Shown in pieces: positions 42,632-52,057 of a stretch of DNA of 64,000 nt. Made by a program: the position numbers and the translations under genes. The notes below the pieces were generated by a model. The model was not told the origin of the DNA, did no database searches, and saw nothing but the letters and a program-made list of their open reading frames with translations. Location of the stretch: contig JAGTTP010000002.1 in the NCBI GenBank assembly GCA_018223365.1, positions 62,001-126,000 of the forward strand, given 5' to 3'. The stretch's first letter is position 1, and the number at the start of each line of letters is the position of its first letter. This DNA comes from Clostridiaceae bacterium Marseille-Q4145 (GTDB lineage: Bacteria > Bacillota > Clostridia > Lachnospirales > Lachnospiraceae).

Positions 42632-45187
42632 TTAGTATTCCTCTAGATACTGCTCAAACTGCTCCATAGACATGAGCACTTTCCTTGGTTTGGTTCCTTC
42701 TTCTTCGCCAACCACACCAGCATCGGCCAGCTGGTCCATAATTCTTGCCGCACGGTTAAATCCTATCTTAAACCATCTCTGAAGCATTCCGATAGATGCT
42801 TTATCTTTCTCAATGATAAATTTTCCTGCTTCTACAAACAGTACATCCCTGTCATTTCCGCCGCCAACTGCATCCTGAGCAGTTACGCTCTCCATCGCTG
42901 TCTGCATCTGCTTCATTTGTGCTTCAATATCTTCTTTATTGCTGGTCGTCTCGCAATTCTGGCCGCTTAAAAACTCCACAACCGCTCCCACTTCCGCGTC
43001 AGATACAAAAGCACCCTGTACCCGCAGCGGTTTGGGGATTCCATATGGAGAAAAAAGCATATCTCCTTTTCCCAGCAGTTTCTCTGCGCCATTCATGTCA
43101 AGAATGGTTCTGGAATCCACACCGGAAGATACAGCAAATGCGATTCGTGATGGCATATTTGCCTTAATAAGACCAGTGATGACATTCACAGACGGTCTCT
43201 GGGTTGCAATAATCAGGTGGATGCCTGCTGCACGCGCCAGCTGTGCAAGACGGCAGATCGCATCCTCTACTTCACCGGGCGAAACCATCATCAAATCTGC
43301 CAGCTCATCCACAATAATAACAATCTGCGGCATTTTCTCCGGCTTATTATCATCTTCAATATCCGCAATAGAATCAATCTTCTCATTATATCCCTGAATA
43401 TTTCGCACATTCAGTTCCGCAAACCGATTATAACGCCCCATCATCTCAGTTACTGCCCAGTTGAGAGCACCGGCTGCCTTTTTGGGGTCTGTCACAACAG
43501 GAATCAGAAGGTGCGGAATACCATTATATGCGCTTAACTCTACCACCTTCGGATCAATCATAATCAGCTTGACCTCATCCGGACGGGCTTTATAGAGAAT
43601 ACTCATAATCAGTGTATTGATACACACGGATTTACCGGAACCGGTAGCTCCTGCAATCAGAAGGTGGGGCATCTTCGCAATGTCAGACACCATAATCTTT
43701 CCACCAATATCTTTCCCCACTGCAAAAGCCAGTTTTGACTTATGTTTTTTAAATTCCTCGGATTCGACCAGTTCCCGGAACATGACCATGGAATTTTCTT
43801 TGTTGGGAACTTCAATTCCCACAGCTGCTTTTCCTGGAATCGGTGCCTCAATACGCACATCCGGCACTGCCAGATTCAGCTTAATATCATCTGCCAATGC
43901 TACGATCTTACTTACTTTAACACCATGAGCTGGCTGTACTTCGTAACGGGTAACGGCAGGTCCGCGGCTTACATTGGTAACTGTCGCATTCACACCAAAA
44001 TCTTCCATAATCTGCTGCAGCTGTCCGGCTGTCTCCTGAAGCCATGCCTTCCCTTCTTTTGGCTGATTTCCTTTATCCGGTGCCTTCAGAAGACTTAAAG
44101 GTGGAAATTGATATGCAGGTGCCTCTGGCTGCAAACTCTCATTCGTTGGCATTTTTACTTCCGCATCTGCTCTCGCTTTGGCCTCCTGGGCTTTTTCTGC
44201 TTCCAGTTCTCTTCTGCTCAACGCATTTTTCAGAAGGTCATCCTCGTCAAATCCAATAATAGTCTCCTCCGGCATGCAGGCATTTTCCGGTATTGCCGGC
44301 ATTTCCTGTGTTTCCGACATTTCCTGTATTTCCTGTATTTCCGGCATTTCCTGTGTTTCCGGCATTTCCTGTGTTTCCGGTTCTGCCGCCACTTCCTGCA
44401 GACCGTTCCCTTCATTTTTTGGAATCAGCAGATCTGCCCCCACACCGCTGACTTTCTTTTCCAGGCGCTGCTTTTTCTGTTCTTCTTTTTGTTCCCGCCG
44501 CTCCTCTTTTCTCTGATCCGATACCTGGCGACGGCGGACCATATCATCTCTTGCAGACTCATAAGCTTTCTGACTGCCTCTGGACATCACCTTTACAAAA
44601 GATTTTCCGGTAATCATGACCATACAGATTACCAGTATTCCTGCCAGTAACAGACAGGCTCCTGCAAATCCAAATATATTATGTAAAAAATTGGCCAGAA
44701 GACCACCTACCACGCCGCCTCCGCCGCGATGGTCACTGCAATATGCATAAATATCCACAACTTTCGTGGAATCTATCTTTCCCATCACAACCAGATGAAA
44801 GCATGCTGCCAGATCAAGGCAGGCCAGAATTAACCCTGCCACTTTAATTTTAGCAGGCAGGCTTTCTTTATTTGCAAGGGAGAACAAAATCACCAGCAGC
44901 ATAAGCACCGGAACCACATAGGCGAATAATCCAAAGCAGCCAAACAAAACATCACTGACAAAACTGCCAACGACGCCTCCTACCCCAAAATTACTAATAA
45001 AAAGGAAGGCTGCCAGCACCAGAAGTACCACCAGTGCAATTTCTTCACCAATTCCGGTCTCCTGTGATTTCAGCTGTGCTTTTGCTTTTGTCTTCCGCGT
45101 CTTTGTCTGTGATTTCTGCGTTTTCCGATTCTGCGTACCGGATGCTGATGCGTTTTTTCGTCTTCCTGTCTGCTTTGTTTCACTCAT
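42632..45187 (-). CDS. ftsK: DNA translocase FtsK/SpoIIIE
   Basis: 851 residues. Four membrane spans (~50-200) are followed by a low-complexity linker, then the motor with FtsK alpha-domain, Walker A GATGSGKSVC near 511, Walker B IVIVDELADLMM, and the C-terminal winged gamma domain (SIGMLQRWFKIGFNRAARIM). It pumps chromosomal DNA at septa. The linker holds TQEMPE-type repeats encoded by a tandem DNA tract. Starts at ATG 45187, 31 bases after rluD. Whether it acts as FtsK or SpoIIIE cannot be decided from sequence. Confidence 0.94.
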   Translation of the reverse strand: MSETKQTGRRKNASASGTQNRKTQKSQTKTRKTKAKAQLKSQETGIGEEIALVVLLVLAAFLFISNFGVGGVVGSFVSDVLFGCFGLFAYVVPVLMLLVILFSLANKESLPAKIKVAGLILACLDLAACFHLVVMGKIDSTKVVDIYAYCSDHRGGGGVVGGLLANFLHNIFGFAGACLLLAGILVICMVMITGKSFVKVMSRGSQKAYESARDDMVRRRQVSDQRKEERREQKEEQKKQRLEKKVSGVGADLLIPKNEGNGLQEVAAEPETQEMPETQEMPEIQEIQEMSETQEMPAIPENACMPEETIIGFDEDDLLKNALSRRELEAEKAQEAKARADAEVKMPTNESLQPEAPAYQFPPLSLLKAPDKGNQPKEGKAWLQETAGQLQQIMEDFGVNATVTNVSRGPAVTRYEVQPAHGVKVSKIVALADDIKLNLAVPDVRIEAPIPGKAAVGIEVPNKENSMVMFRELVESEEFKKHKSKLAFAVGKDIGGKIMVSDIAKMPHLLIAGATGSGKSVCINTLIMSILYKARPDEVKLIMIDPKVVELSAYNGIPHLLIPVVTDPKKAAGALNWAVTEMMGRYNRFAELNVRNIQGYNEKIDSIADIEDDNKPEKMPQIVIIVDELADLMMVSPGEVEDAICRLAQLARAAGIHLIIATQRPSVNVITGLIKANMPSRIAFAVSSGVDSRTILDMNGAEKLLGKGDMLFSPYGIPKPLRVQGAFVSDAEVGAVVEFLSGQNCETTSNKEDIEAQMKQMQTAMESVTAQDAVGGGNDRDVLFVEAGKFIIEKDKASIGMLQRWFKIGFNRAARIMDQLADAGVVGEEEGTKPRKVLMSMEQFEQYLEEY
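44298..44380. repeat. Tandem 18-base repeats in the ftsK linker
   Basis: Unit GGCATTTCCTGTGTTTCC, about four to five copies with variants (one shortened), coding (minus strand) for ETQEMP-like hexapeptides. In frame, so length changes would not break the gene. Confidence 0.8.
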
Positions 45188-45218
45188 AATTCGTCTCTGT
45201 CCTTTACGATTCTGTCTT

Positions 45219-46127
45219 TTACAAGCTCTTCAAAAGCTTTTCGAAATACTCCGGAAGCGGTGCTTCCACTTCCAGATATTCTCCGGTGGATGGATGAATC
45301 AGTCCCAGTACCTGTGCATGGAGGGTCTGCCCCTGCAGATGCAGAGGATTCTTTGCCGGTCCATAGACGGTATCTCCCAAAAGAGGGTGACCAATTGACG
45401 CCATGTGCACCCTGATCTGGTGAGTTCTTCCCGTCTCCAGCTGGCACTCAATATATGTATGATTCCGGAACCGCTGCAGTACCCGATAATGGGTTACGGC
45501 TCGCTTGCCGTTCTTCACCCCGGCTGCCATCTTCTTCCGTTCCACCGGATGCCTTCCAATAGATGCATCCACGGTTCCTTCCTCTTCCTTGATCACCCCA
45601 TGAACAATCGCCCGATATTTTCTGGTAATCGAATGTTCCTTTAACTGGGCTGCCACATGATTGTGGGCTTTATCATTTTTGCAGATGACAAGCACACCCG
45701 TCGTATCCATATCAATCCGATGTACAATACCCGGCCGCATCACACCATTAATACCAGATAAACAATCTTTGCAATGATACATAACTGCATTGACCAGCGT
45801 TCCGGTCAGATGCCCGGCTGACGGATGTACTACCATTCCTTTCGGTTTATTTACCATCAGGAGGTCATCATCTTCATATAAAATATCCAACGGTATATTT
45901 TCTGCCTCAATCTCCGGTTCTTTCAATTCCGGCAGATCCACCAGTACTTCATCCTGGTCCTCCATCCGATAACTGGCTTTCTGCGCTTTGCCATTAACCA
46001 GCACGCTCCCGTCTTTAATAATTTTCTGCAGATAGGATCTGGACTGGTCCGGGAGCACCGCGTTTAAAAATTTGTCCAGACGCTCATCCATGTAGGACTC
46101 ATCCGCTTCCAGACGAATCTGACTCAT
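45219..46127 (-). CDS. rluD: RluD-type 23S rRNA pseudouridine synthase
   Basis: 302 residues. An S4 domain (ERLDKFLNAVLPDQSRSYLQ) precedes the RluA core with catalytic Asp in VHRIDMDTTGVLVICKND, LETGRTHQIRVHMASIGHPL, and GDTVYGP. It probably makes the conserved pseudouridines of helix 69 in 23S rRNA. Its ATG overlaps the lspA stop as ATGA, an lspA-rluD pairing common in bacteria. Confidence 0.9.
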   Translation of the reverse strand: MSQIRLEADESYMDERLDKFLNAVLPDQSRSYLQKIIKDGSVLVNGKAQKASYRMEDQDEVLVDLPELKEPEIEAENIPLDILYEDDDLLMVNKPKGMVVHPSAGHLTGTLVNAVMYHCKDCLSGINGVMRPGIVHRIDMDTTGVLVICKNDKAHNHVAAQLKEHSITRKYRAIVHGVIKEEEGTVDASIGRHPVERKKMAAGVKNGKRAVTHYRVLQRFRNHTYIECQLETGRTHQIRVHMASIGHPLLGDTVYGPAKNPLHLQGQTLHAQVLGLIHPSTGEYLEVEAPLPEYFEKLLKSL

Positions 46128-46645
46128 GATTTCTTATCCCCTTTTCTGCCCTTCAACAGAAGATTCAGTTCTTCTTCTTTATAATAGAACAAGATCAGTA
46201 TAATCAGCACTGCCGTTCCTACGCTGACATAGATATCTGCCACATTGAAAATCGGGAAATCAATCAGCTTAAAGTAAAAGAAATCCACTACATAAAAAAG
46301 GCGCATACGATCCAGCATGTTGCCCCAGGCTCCTGCCAGAATAAAGACAGCAATCAGACGGATCGGCCAAAAACGATTCTCCTTTGACATGTGGGAAAAA
46401 AGATATATGACGGCAATAAATACCACAATACCCATAATCAAGAAAAATGTTCTCTGTCCTTGCATCATACCAAAAGCTGCACCTCTGTTTTCCAGATAAT
46501 GGAGTTCAAATACCCCGTTCCAGATCACAAAGGGATCTTTCCCTTTTAAAAATGCCACCGCCAGCATCTTTGTCCACTGGTCAAATCCAATGAGAATCAC
46601 TGTTAAAATAGCCGCAAACCACGGTTTGCACAGATATTTATTCAT
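46124..46645 (-). CDS. lspA: Lipoprotein signal peptidase LspA
   Basis: 173 residues from ATG 46645 (MNKYLCKPWFAAILTVILIG), with GGAGA before it; the frame is open to 46726 only because it reads through aroB. Four membrane spans. Catalytic Asp residues lie in NMLDRM and FNVADIYVS; NRGAAFGM is the family loop. It removes signal peptides of lipoproteins such as the several in this window. It overlaps the aroB end by 8 bases. Confidence 0.94.
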   Translation of the reverse strand: MNKYLCKPWFAAILTVILIGFDQWTKMLAVAFLKGKDPFVIWNGVFELHYLENRGAAFGMMQGQRTFFLIMGIVVFIAVIYLFSHMSKENRFWPIRLIAVFILAGAWGNMLDRMRLFYVVDFFYFKLIDFPIFNVADIYVSVGTAVLIILILFYYKEEELNLLLKGRKGDKKS

Positions 46646-47753
46646 GGGTCTCTCCTTCCAGCACATAGTGAATCGCTTCCAGTAATTCTGCATCCTCCAC
46701 ATCTTTATAGACAGCTGCTTCTCCAATACGTTTTAACAGCACAAATTTGATGTGTCCACCTTCCATCTTCTTATCCAGTTTTGTTGTCTTCAAAACCTCC
46801 TCTGCTGAAAGATGATCCACACTTACAGGCAGACCATAGAGCTTCAATGTTTCGCAAATATCCGCTTCTTCTGCTTCCGTAATCAGCCCTCGTTTCATGG
46901 AAAGATAAGCTGCAGCAGCAGAACCAATTGCCACACACTCCCCATGACACAACTGGAAATTCTTCAGTTTTTCAATCGCATGTCCTACTGTATGACCAAA
47001 ATTAAGCCATGCCCGGATTCCTTTTTCTGTAGGATCTTCCTCCACCACATGGCGTTTAATCCGACAGCTTCCTTCTACCATAGGAAGAAGTGCCTCATAT
47101 TCCCGGTTCATAACCGATTTGTTGTTTTCTTTCAGCCATGTAAAATATTCTCTATCCTGAATGAGACCATGTTTGATAATCTCACCCATACCACAAGCAA
47201 ACTGACGCTCTGAAAGAGTATTCAGTGTTCCCAGATTCATATACACCAGTTTCGGCATATGGAATGCTCCTACCATATTCTTATAAGCGTCAAAGTCAAC
47301 TCCCGTCTTTCCTCCGATACTGGAATCCACCTGAGATAACAGGGTTGTCGGAATCTGTACAAAGTCGATGCCTCTCAAATAAGTGGCTGCCGCGAATCCG
47401 GTCAGGTCACCAACCACTCCGCCGCCCAGGGCAATCAACAGATCTTTCCGATCAAATTTTTCCAGAATCAAATGCTCATACAACGCCTTCACTGTATCCA
47501 GAGTCTTATTTTCCTCCCCTGCCGAAAAAACAAAAGATGTCACTTTGGCACAGTGTCCGGCAAGAAGCGACTTCACTTTCTCCCCATAACGTTCATGGAC
47601 ATTACTATCTGATACAATGCAAAGTCTCCGGTCTTCCACCCGAAGCGGCTCCAGCGCATCCGGCAGTCTGTCAAAATCCGGTTCCAGATAAATGGAGTAA
47701 CTGAATACTCCATTCTTTTTTACATCAAGTATTTTTTCTGCACATTCTGCCAT
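46638..47753 (-). CDS. aroB: 3-dehydroquinate synthase AroB
   Basis: 371 residues. Converts DAHP to 3-dehydroquinate in the shikimate pathway. NAD-binding ALGGGVVGDLTGFAAATYLR, DSSIGGKTGVD, and metal-site His residues in LNFGHTVGHAIEK and LCHGECVAIG are in place. ATG after GAGGAG. It is the first gene of aroB-lspA-rluD-ftsK. The sepF terminator lies just upstream, but I find no strong promoter in the 43-base gap, so read-through or a weak promoter must drive it. Confidence 0.95.
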   Translation of the reverse strand: MAECAEKILDVKKNGVFSYSIYLEPDFDRLPDALEPLRVEDRRLCIVSDSNVHERYGEKVKSLLAGHCAKVTSFVFSAGEENKTLDTVKALYEHLILEKFDRKDLLIALGGGVVGDLTGFAAATYLRGIDFVQIPTTLLSQVDSSIGGKTGVDFDAYKNMVGAFHMPKLVYMNLGTLNTLSERQFACGMGEIIKHGLIQDREYFTWLKENNKSVMNREYEALLPMVEGSCRIKRHVVEEDPTEKGIRAWLNFGHTVGHAIEKLKNFQLCHGECVAIGSAAAAYLSMKRGLITEAEEADICETLKLYGLPVSVDHLSAEEVLKTTKLDKKMEGGHIKFVLLKRIGEAAVYKDVEDAELLEAIHYVLEGETHE

Positions 47754-47796
47754 ATGAATCTCCTCACTCTAATAGAAATGAATTTCCCTATACGAT

Positions 47797-47828
47797 AAAA
47801 AAGGCATCGGATACATTGATCTGATGCC
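47797..47828 (-). terminator. Terminator after sepF
   Basis: Stem GGCATC / GATGCC (47803-47808 and 47823-47828) with TTTTTT on the minus strand, about 27 bases after the sepF stop. Confidence 0.8.
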
Positions 47829-47854
47829 CTGTTTCTCTCACCGTCCTATTTTTC

Positions 47855-48370
47855 TTAAATAGACGGAACATCAAAGGCTCCTGCCACGATCTCCTGGAAA
47901 TCGCCTGCAAGATCCACATTTCTGGGAGTTACAATAAATATGTAGTTGGAAACCTTTCGAAGATTTCCACCGATTGCATAACAGGATCCTGATGTAAAAT
48001 CAATAATCCTCTGGGCAACCTCCACATCCAGTCCCTCAAAGTTCAAAACAACCGTACAATTAGATAAAAGAGTATCTGTGATCTCTCTGGATTCATCAAA
48101 CTGCGTCGGTTTGAATACACATACTTCCATTCCATTACTTCCTTTTTTGGAACGCATAGGTGTAATGCGGGCCGGAGCCTGCTTTTTTGCCGGCTTATCT
48201 GCCACTACATCATCTGCCAGGTCATAATCGTAGTCTTTATCTTTCTTCTTGAATAATCCGCCCTTTTTTGAACGCTCATCTTCATAATCGTCATCAAAAT
48301 CGTCATAGTCATCATAATCATCTTCCGTATTCAGATGCATGGTGTCCATGAGCTTATCCAAAATACTCAT
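47855..48370 (-). CDS. sepF: Cell division protein SepF
   Basis: 171 residues. An N-terminal amphipathic helix (MSILDKLMDTMHL), a very acidic and then lysine-rich linker, and a C-terminal SepF core (EVCVFKPTQFDESREITDTL, LNFEGLDVEVAQRIIDF, GSCYAIGGNLRKVSNYIFI). SepF links FtsZ to the membrane. Starts after AAGGAG. It follows yggS, as in many Firmicutes. Confidence 0.93.
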   Translation of the reverse strand: MSILDKLMDTMHLNTEDDYDDYDDFDDDYEDERSKKGGLFKKKDKDYDYDLADDVVADKPAKKQAPARITPMRSKKGSNGMEVCVFKPTQFDESREITDTLLSNCTVVLNFEGLDVEVAQRIIDFTSGSCYAIGGNLRKVSNYIFIVTPRNVDLAGDFQEIVAGAFDVPSI

Positions 48371-48385
48371 ATTTTCGGTTCTCCT

Positions 48386-49078
48386 TTATATCGAATAATT
48401 CCTCTCTCCGAAAATACCTGTTCCTACACGCACCATCGTCGCTCCCTCTTCGACGGCAACTTCATAGTCTCCGGTCATTCCCATTGAAAGCACATCCATA
48501 GATACATTATCAATGTTTTTCATTTTGATGTCAACTGCCAATTTCTTTAAAGTACGAAAAATCGGTCTGTTTTTTTCTGCATCTTCCACATACGGAGCAA
48601 TTGTCATAAGTCCGCAGATATGAAGGTGCGAAAGACCTGCAATCTCACGGATCAGTTCTTCCGTATCCTGTACAGTAACGCCAAACTTACTCTCTTCCTG
48701 AGCCACATTTACTTCAATCAGAATCCGCTCGTCTGTTCCTTTTTTCGCTGCTTCTTTGCTGATCTCCTCTGCCAGTCGCAGCGAGTCAACAGAATGAATC
48801 AAATCTGTCTTTCCCACAATATATTTCACTTTATTTCGCTGCAGGTGACCAATTAAATGCCAGTGCAGATTCTTTGGCAGCTGCTCATACTTATCGCAGA
48901 GTTCCTGTACTTTATTTTCGCCAAACACATTCGCGCCTGCCTCCATGGCTTCACGGATCATTTCCACTGGTTTGGTTTTGCTGACGGCAATCAAAGTGAC
49001 TTCAGACCGGTCTCTTCCTGCACGTGCACATGCTTCACATACTTTACGATCTACTTCCCTGTAATTTTCTGCTACCAT
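48386..49078 (-). CDS. YggS/PLPBP family PLP-binding protein
   Basis: 230 residues from ATG 49078, 11 bases after AAGGAG; a GTG at 49090 abuts the ribosome site and is unlikely. PLP-binding Lys in TLIAVSKTKPVE; VFGENKVQEL, WHLIGHLQRNKVKYIVG and SMGMTGDYEVAVEEGATMVR are family motifs. It keeps B6 and amino acid pools balanced; no enzymatic activity is firmly known. Sits between the HlyD-like gene and sepF. Confidence 0.93.
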   Translation of the reverse strand: MVAENYREVDRKVCEACARAGRDRSEVTLIAVSKTKPVEMIREAMEAGANVFGENKVQELCDKYEQLPKNLHWHLIGHLQRNKVKYIVGKTDLIHSVDSLRLAEEISKEAAKKGTDERILIEVNVAQEESKFGVTVQDTEELIREIAGLSHLHICGLMTIAPYVEDAEKNRPIFRTLKKLAVDIKMKNIDNVSMDVLSMGMTGDYEVAVEEGATMVRVGTGIFGERNYSI

Positions 49079-49093
49079 CTTTGTAATCACTCC

Positions 49094-50500
49094 TTAATAA
49101 ATAATTTCGTCTTCATCTACTGCACTGCCATTCAGGACAATATGGTCATAAACGGTCAGACCGTAACTGGTTCCTTCTTCCACCAGCGTATATTCTTCAT
49201 TCTGTGCAAGAATATTAATCTGACGGAACTGGGTATATCCTTTATTAATATTATACACTCCTTGTAAAGAGCCTTTCTGTCCAATCTGGAACCGGGCATC
49301 ACTGTTTTCCGCCACCAGATAATCTCCTACGGAAAGCTTCTTGTTTCCAGTTGCATAATCAGATTCCAGAGGATCTACATAATAATAATCGTCATCCTCA
49401 TAGTACAGCGTCATATTTACAAACTGTGCCGTAGCCTGTCCCGAATCGTCATAAATTTCTTTCAGGAATCCTTTACTGTCCTCCTGCTCTATGAGGAATT
49501 CCTTCGGTATTAAATAAAACTCTTTTTCAACAATGGCGCTGTTGGGAATCTTCAGTCCCTGCTGGTCATCCACCAGGAATTTCACCTGAATATACCGGGC
49601 ATCTGCAAACCGAACCATAGAGTTATTGAAATCAAGTCTTGCACAGGGAATACTTCCTACGTTCACTACGGAGAAAGCAGCCCAGGCCGTCGTATGATCC
49701 CTGGTAAATTCCACCTGCATATATTTTTTTTCTTCCTGCTGATACTGTGTTGCTTCTTCCTCTGTAATAGGGACTACCAAACTCCATTTTTCTGAAGTTG
49801 AAAGCTTGTATACATTATCCCCACTCTGGACAATCTCTTTTTTCAGACTTTCTTTCGAATAACTTTTCTCATCCAACATATCTTCTGTCATGCTTTCCAC
49901 GGTGACATTCTCATATCCATCCGTGTAATATTCCAGAATACCGATACCGCCGGAATAAACTTTGGAAAACATGGAATTATCACCCGCTTCCTCCAGACTG
50001 TCCAGCATATTCTGGTTCAGCAATTCCATGACAGAACTCTCCATGGAAGACTGGAACGTATAGGCATCTGAAAACGTGAGCTCATCAAAATCTCCCATAT
50101 AGCTGCTGATCTCACTTCGAATCATAGAAAAATTGTCATCCGTCAAATCCACATTTTCCGCATTTTCCTGGATCAGCTGATTAATCTCGCCTTTTTCATC
50201 TACCGTATAAACCAGAGAAGAAGCAGACACCCTGTCTCCTTCACTGGCATAATAGCTGACATAACCTGACGTATCTGCCTGATAAACGGATTCCTGCCGA
50301 ACCGCAAATCCGGTATATGTATGATTGGCAGCAAGTGTTCCTTTATTTACCTCATATCCTGCAATATGGGTCGAAGTCAGTCCCATATAACAAATGACAC
50401 AGATATAAACCGCCACTGCGCCAAAAAATACCAGATCGATGTTAATCGGTCTGCGGCTGTTTACTCTGACGATCTTTTTTCTTCTCCGGTTTCCTGACAT
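49094..50500 (-). CDS. HlyD-like membrane-anchored protein of the sepF cluster
   Basis: 468 residues. A basic N-terminus, one membrane span (~22-42, LVFFGAVAVYICVICYMG), then an extracytoplasmic region with a split biotinyl/lipoyl-like hairpin (YQADTSGYVSYYASEGDRVS at one end and LKIPNSAIVEKEFYLIP later). No outer-membrane partner or ABC gene is nearby. Conserved position with yggS and sepF suggests a cell-envelope or division role; exact function unknown. Ribosome site GAGAGGAG. Confidence 0.82.
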   Translation of the reverse strand: MSGNRRRKKIVRVNSRRPINIDLVFFGAVAVYICVICYMGLTSTHIAGYEVNKGTLAANHTYTGFAVRQESVYQADTSGYVSYYASEGDRVSASSLVYTVDEKGEINQLIQENAENVDLTDDNFSMIRSEISSYMGDFDELTFSDAYTFQSSMESSVMELLNQNMLDSLEEAGDNSMFSKVYSGGIGILEYYTDGYENVTVESMTEDMLDEKSYSKESLKKEIVQSGDNVYKLSTSEKWSLVVPITEEEATQYQQEEKKYMQVEFTRDHTTAWAAFSVVNVGSIPCARLDFNNSMVRFADARYIQVKFLVDDQQGLKIPNSAIVEKEFYLIPKEFLIEQEDSKGFLKEIYDDSGQATAQFVNMTLYYEDDDYYYVDPLESDYATGNKKLSVGDYLVAENSDARFQIGQKGSLQGVYNINKGYTQFRQINILAQNEEYTLVEEGTSYGLTVYDHIVLNGSAVDEDEIIY

Positions 50501-50531
50501 GGAACCTGCTCCTCTCTTTTCTTAATACAAT

Positions 50532-50561
50532 AAAAAACGGGTGTCCTTTTGTGGGCACCCG
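50532..50561 (-). terminator. Terminator after the P-loop gene
   Basis: Stem CGGGTG / CACCCG (50538-50543 and 50556-50561) with TTTTTTATT on the minus strand, 27 bases after the stop at 50588. Confidence 0.82.
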
Positions 50562-50587
50562 CTTTGTGTTTCCTTTTATGCCGGTTC

Positions 50588-50998
50588 TTAAATCACCTGT
50601 GATTTTGCAAAATCCGGTAAATCCTTCTCATCCATGGATACGCTGAGAACCATATTTACCTTAAACTGCTCACTGATCTTGTTCAACTGCGACAGGGCAC
50701 TGGAAATATCCTGTCCTTCCAGTCTGGCAATCTTTAAAAATCCATCTAAATACATTTCCTGGAGATCATAATCCTGAGAGCAGATTCCACATACAAAACC
50801 AATAAACTGATCTGTCGTATCAATAGGATACTCTGAAACATTGATCAAACGAACTTTGTTGTCAAGCTCATGCATATTCTGGGAAGATTTGTCCAGATAT
50901 ACGATATTGCCTTCCACATTCTTAATAGATTCATGCACGTGATCCAGCATTTTTTTAGTTTTTCCTGTGCCTTTTACTCCTACAATTAACTGTACCAT
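50588..50998 (-). CDS. Small P-loop protein of unknown function
   Basis: 136 residues from ATG 50998 with GGAGGG 7 bases upstream; the frame reaches 51064, but that part overlaps the promoter. Walker A is GVKGTGKTKKML at residues ~7-18. A likely Walker B-like strand is GNIVYLDK. DLQEMYLDGFLKIARLEG and FKVNMVLSVSMDEKDLPDFA follow. The whole protein looks like one compact nucleotide-binding domain with no other recognised module. Own promoter and terminator, so expressed alone. Family not recognised. Confidence 0.78.
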   Translation of the reverse strand: MVQLIVGVKGTGKTKKMLDHVHESIKNVEGNIVYLDKSSQNMHELDNKVRLINVSEYPIDTTDQFIGFVCGICSQDYDLQEMYLDGFLKIARLEGQDISSALSQLNKISEQFKVNMVLSVSMDEKDLPDFAKSQVI

Positions 50999-51035
50999 AC
51001 CAGTGCCCTCCTTCGGTTGCTGTTTTGTTAGTAAG

Positions 51036-51064
51036 ATTATACCATTAAGAAGGGTGAAATACAA
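51036..51064 (-). promoter_or_regulatory. Promoter of the P-loop gene
   Basis: Minus-strand TTGTAT (51059-51064), 17 bases, TATAAT (51036-51041), just past the stop of the carboxypeptidase gene at 51068. Confidence 0.82.
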
Positions 51065-51067
51065 GGT

Positions 51068-52057
51068 TTAATTGTTCAAATTAGATAAAAAGCTCTGCAT
51101 TTCTTCATACAGAATTCCACGTTCTTTACAACCAAAGATAATTGCAACATACCGCTGTCCCTGCGCATCCGTAAAAAGCTGAACCAAACAGGATCTTGCT
51201 GCAGTTGTCGTGCCAGTTTTTCCTCCTACTGCCTGGACGCCATCCGGAACAGTTACCGCGCCCGATGTAAACTTGTTGGAACTGGACCAGGTTGCCTCGA
51301 TCGCAGATCCGTCCGAGGCGGTGTAGGTAGCCGTGTATTCTTTTTGCTGAATAATTTCCATAAAATCATCGTATTGCATGGCAGCCTGAAAAATCAAGTA
51401 CAGGTCATATGCAGTCGTATAGTGATTCTCATCATGCAATCCGTTGGCATTTACGAAATGGGAACCGGTTGCACCAATTTCTTTTGCTTCTGCATTCATC
51501 ATTGTCACAAACTGATCCTGGCTTCCTGCAATCTGCTCAGCAATCACATTTGCAGCATCATTAGCTGATGGCAAAAGAAGCGCATAAAGAAGCTGCCGGA
51601 GTGTTAATACATCTCCCGCCTTCAGTTTCGCCGTGGATACTCCGGATTCATGGAAAGTTACTGACTCTTGGCTTACGGTAGTCTGTGCGTCCAAATCTCC
51701 GTTTTTCAATGCCACCAGTGCAGTCATCAATTTCGTAGTACTGGCCGGGTAAAGCCGCTCATAAATGTTTTTTGCATACAACACTTCCTTCGTATCTATA
51801 TTAAAAAAAAGTGCTGCTCCAGCTTCAGAAGTATCTGCTTCAATCTCTTCTGCATCTCCTTCTGCCACGCACAGATCTTTTGCAAAATATGGAATTTCCG
51901 TATTGTCATCTCCAAACTGAATTCCATATTCCGGATGATCTGACGAAAATGCATCTGTAAGCTGAGCCGTCTGCCCGCAGCCGGAAGTAAGTGACGCCGT
52001 CAGACACGCTGCCAGAAGAAGCGCCGCGATCTGCCGCTTTTTATTTATACATCTCAC
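51068..52057 (-). CDS. D-alanyl-D-alanine carboxypeptidase (serine type, S11), lipoprotein
   Basis: 329 residues from GTG 52057. A lipobox LTSGC with Cys at 27 makes it a membrane-anchored lipoprotein. Active-site motifs are SxxK in YPASTTKLMTALVAL, SxN in LLPSANDAANVIAEQ and KTG in AVGGKTGTTTAARSC. It trims the terminal D-Ala from peptidoglycan side chains. It lacks the C-terminal anchor domain of DacA, consistent with lipid anchoring. The start overlaps the end of mgsA by 17 bases, so it is translationally coupled and the last gene of the shape cluster. Confidence 0.9.
   Translation of the reverse strand: MRCINKKRQIAALLLAACLTASLTSGCGQTAQLTDAFSSDHPEYGIQFGDDNTEIPYFAKDLCVAEGDAEEIEADTSEAGAALFFNIDTKEVLYAKNIYERLYPASTTKLMTALVALKNGDLDAQTTVSQESVTFHESGVSTAKLKAGDVLTLRQLLYALLLPSANDAANVIAEQIAGSQDQFVTMMNAEAKEIGATGSHFVNANGLHDENHYTTAYDLYLIFQAAMQYDDFMEIIQQKEYTATYTASDGSAIEATWSSSNKFTSGAVTVPDGVQAVGGKTGTTTAARSCLVQLFTDAQGQRYVAIIFGCKERGILYEEMQSFLSNLNN

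Noticed and set aside
45184..45447. 87-residue open frame on the minus strand
   Set aside because: It is the rluD message read in another frame; the RluD protein is clearly the real product.
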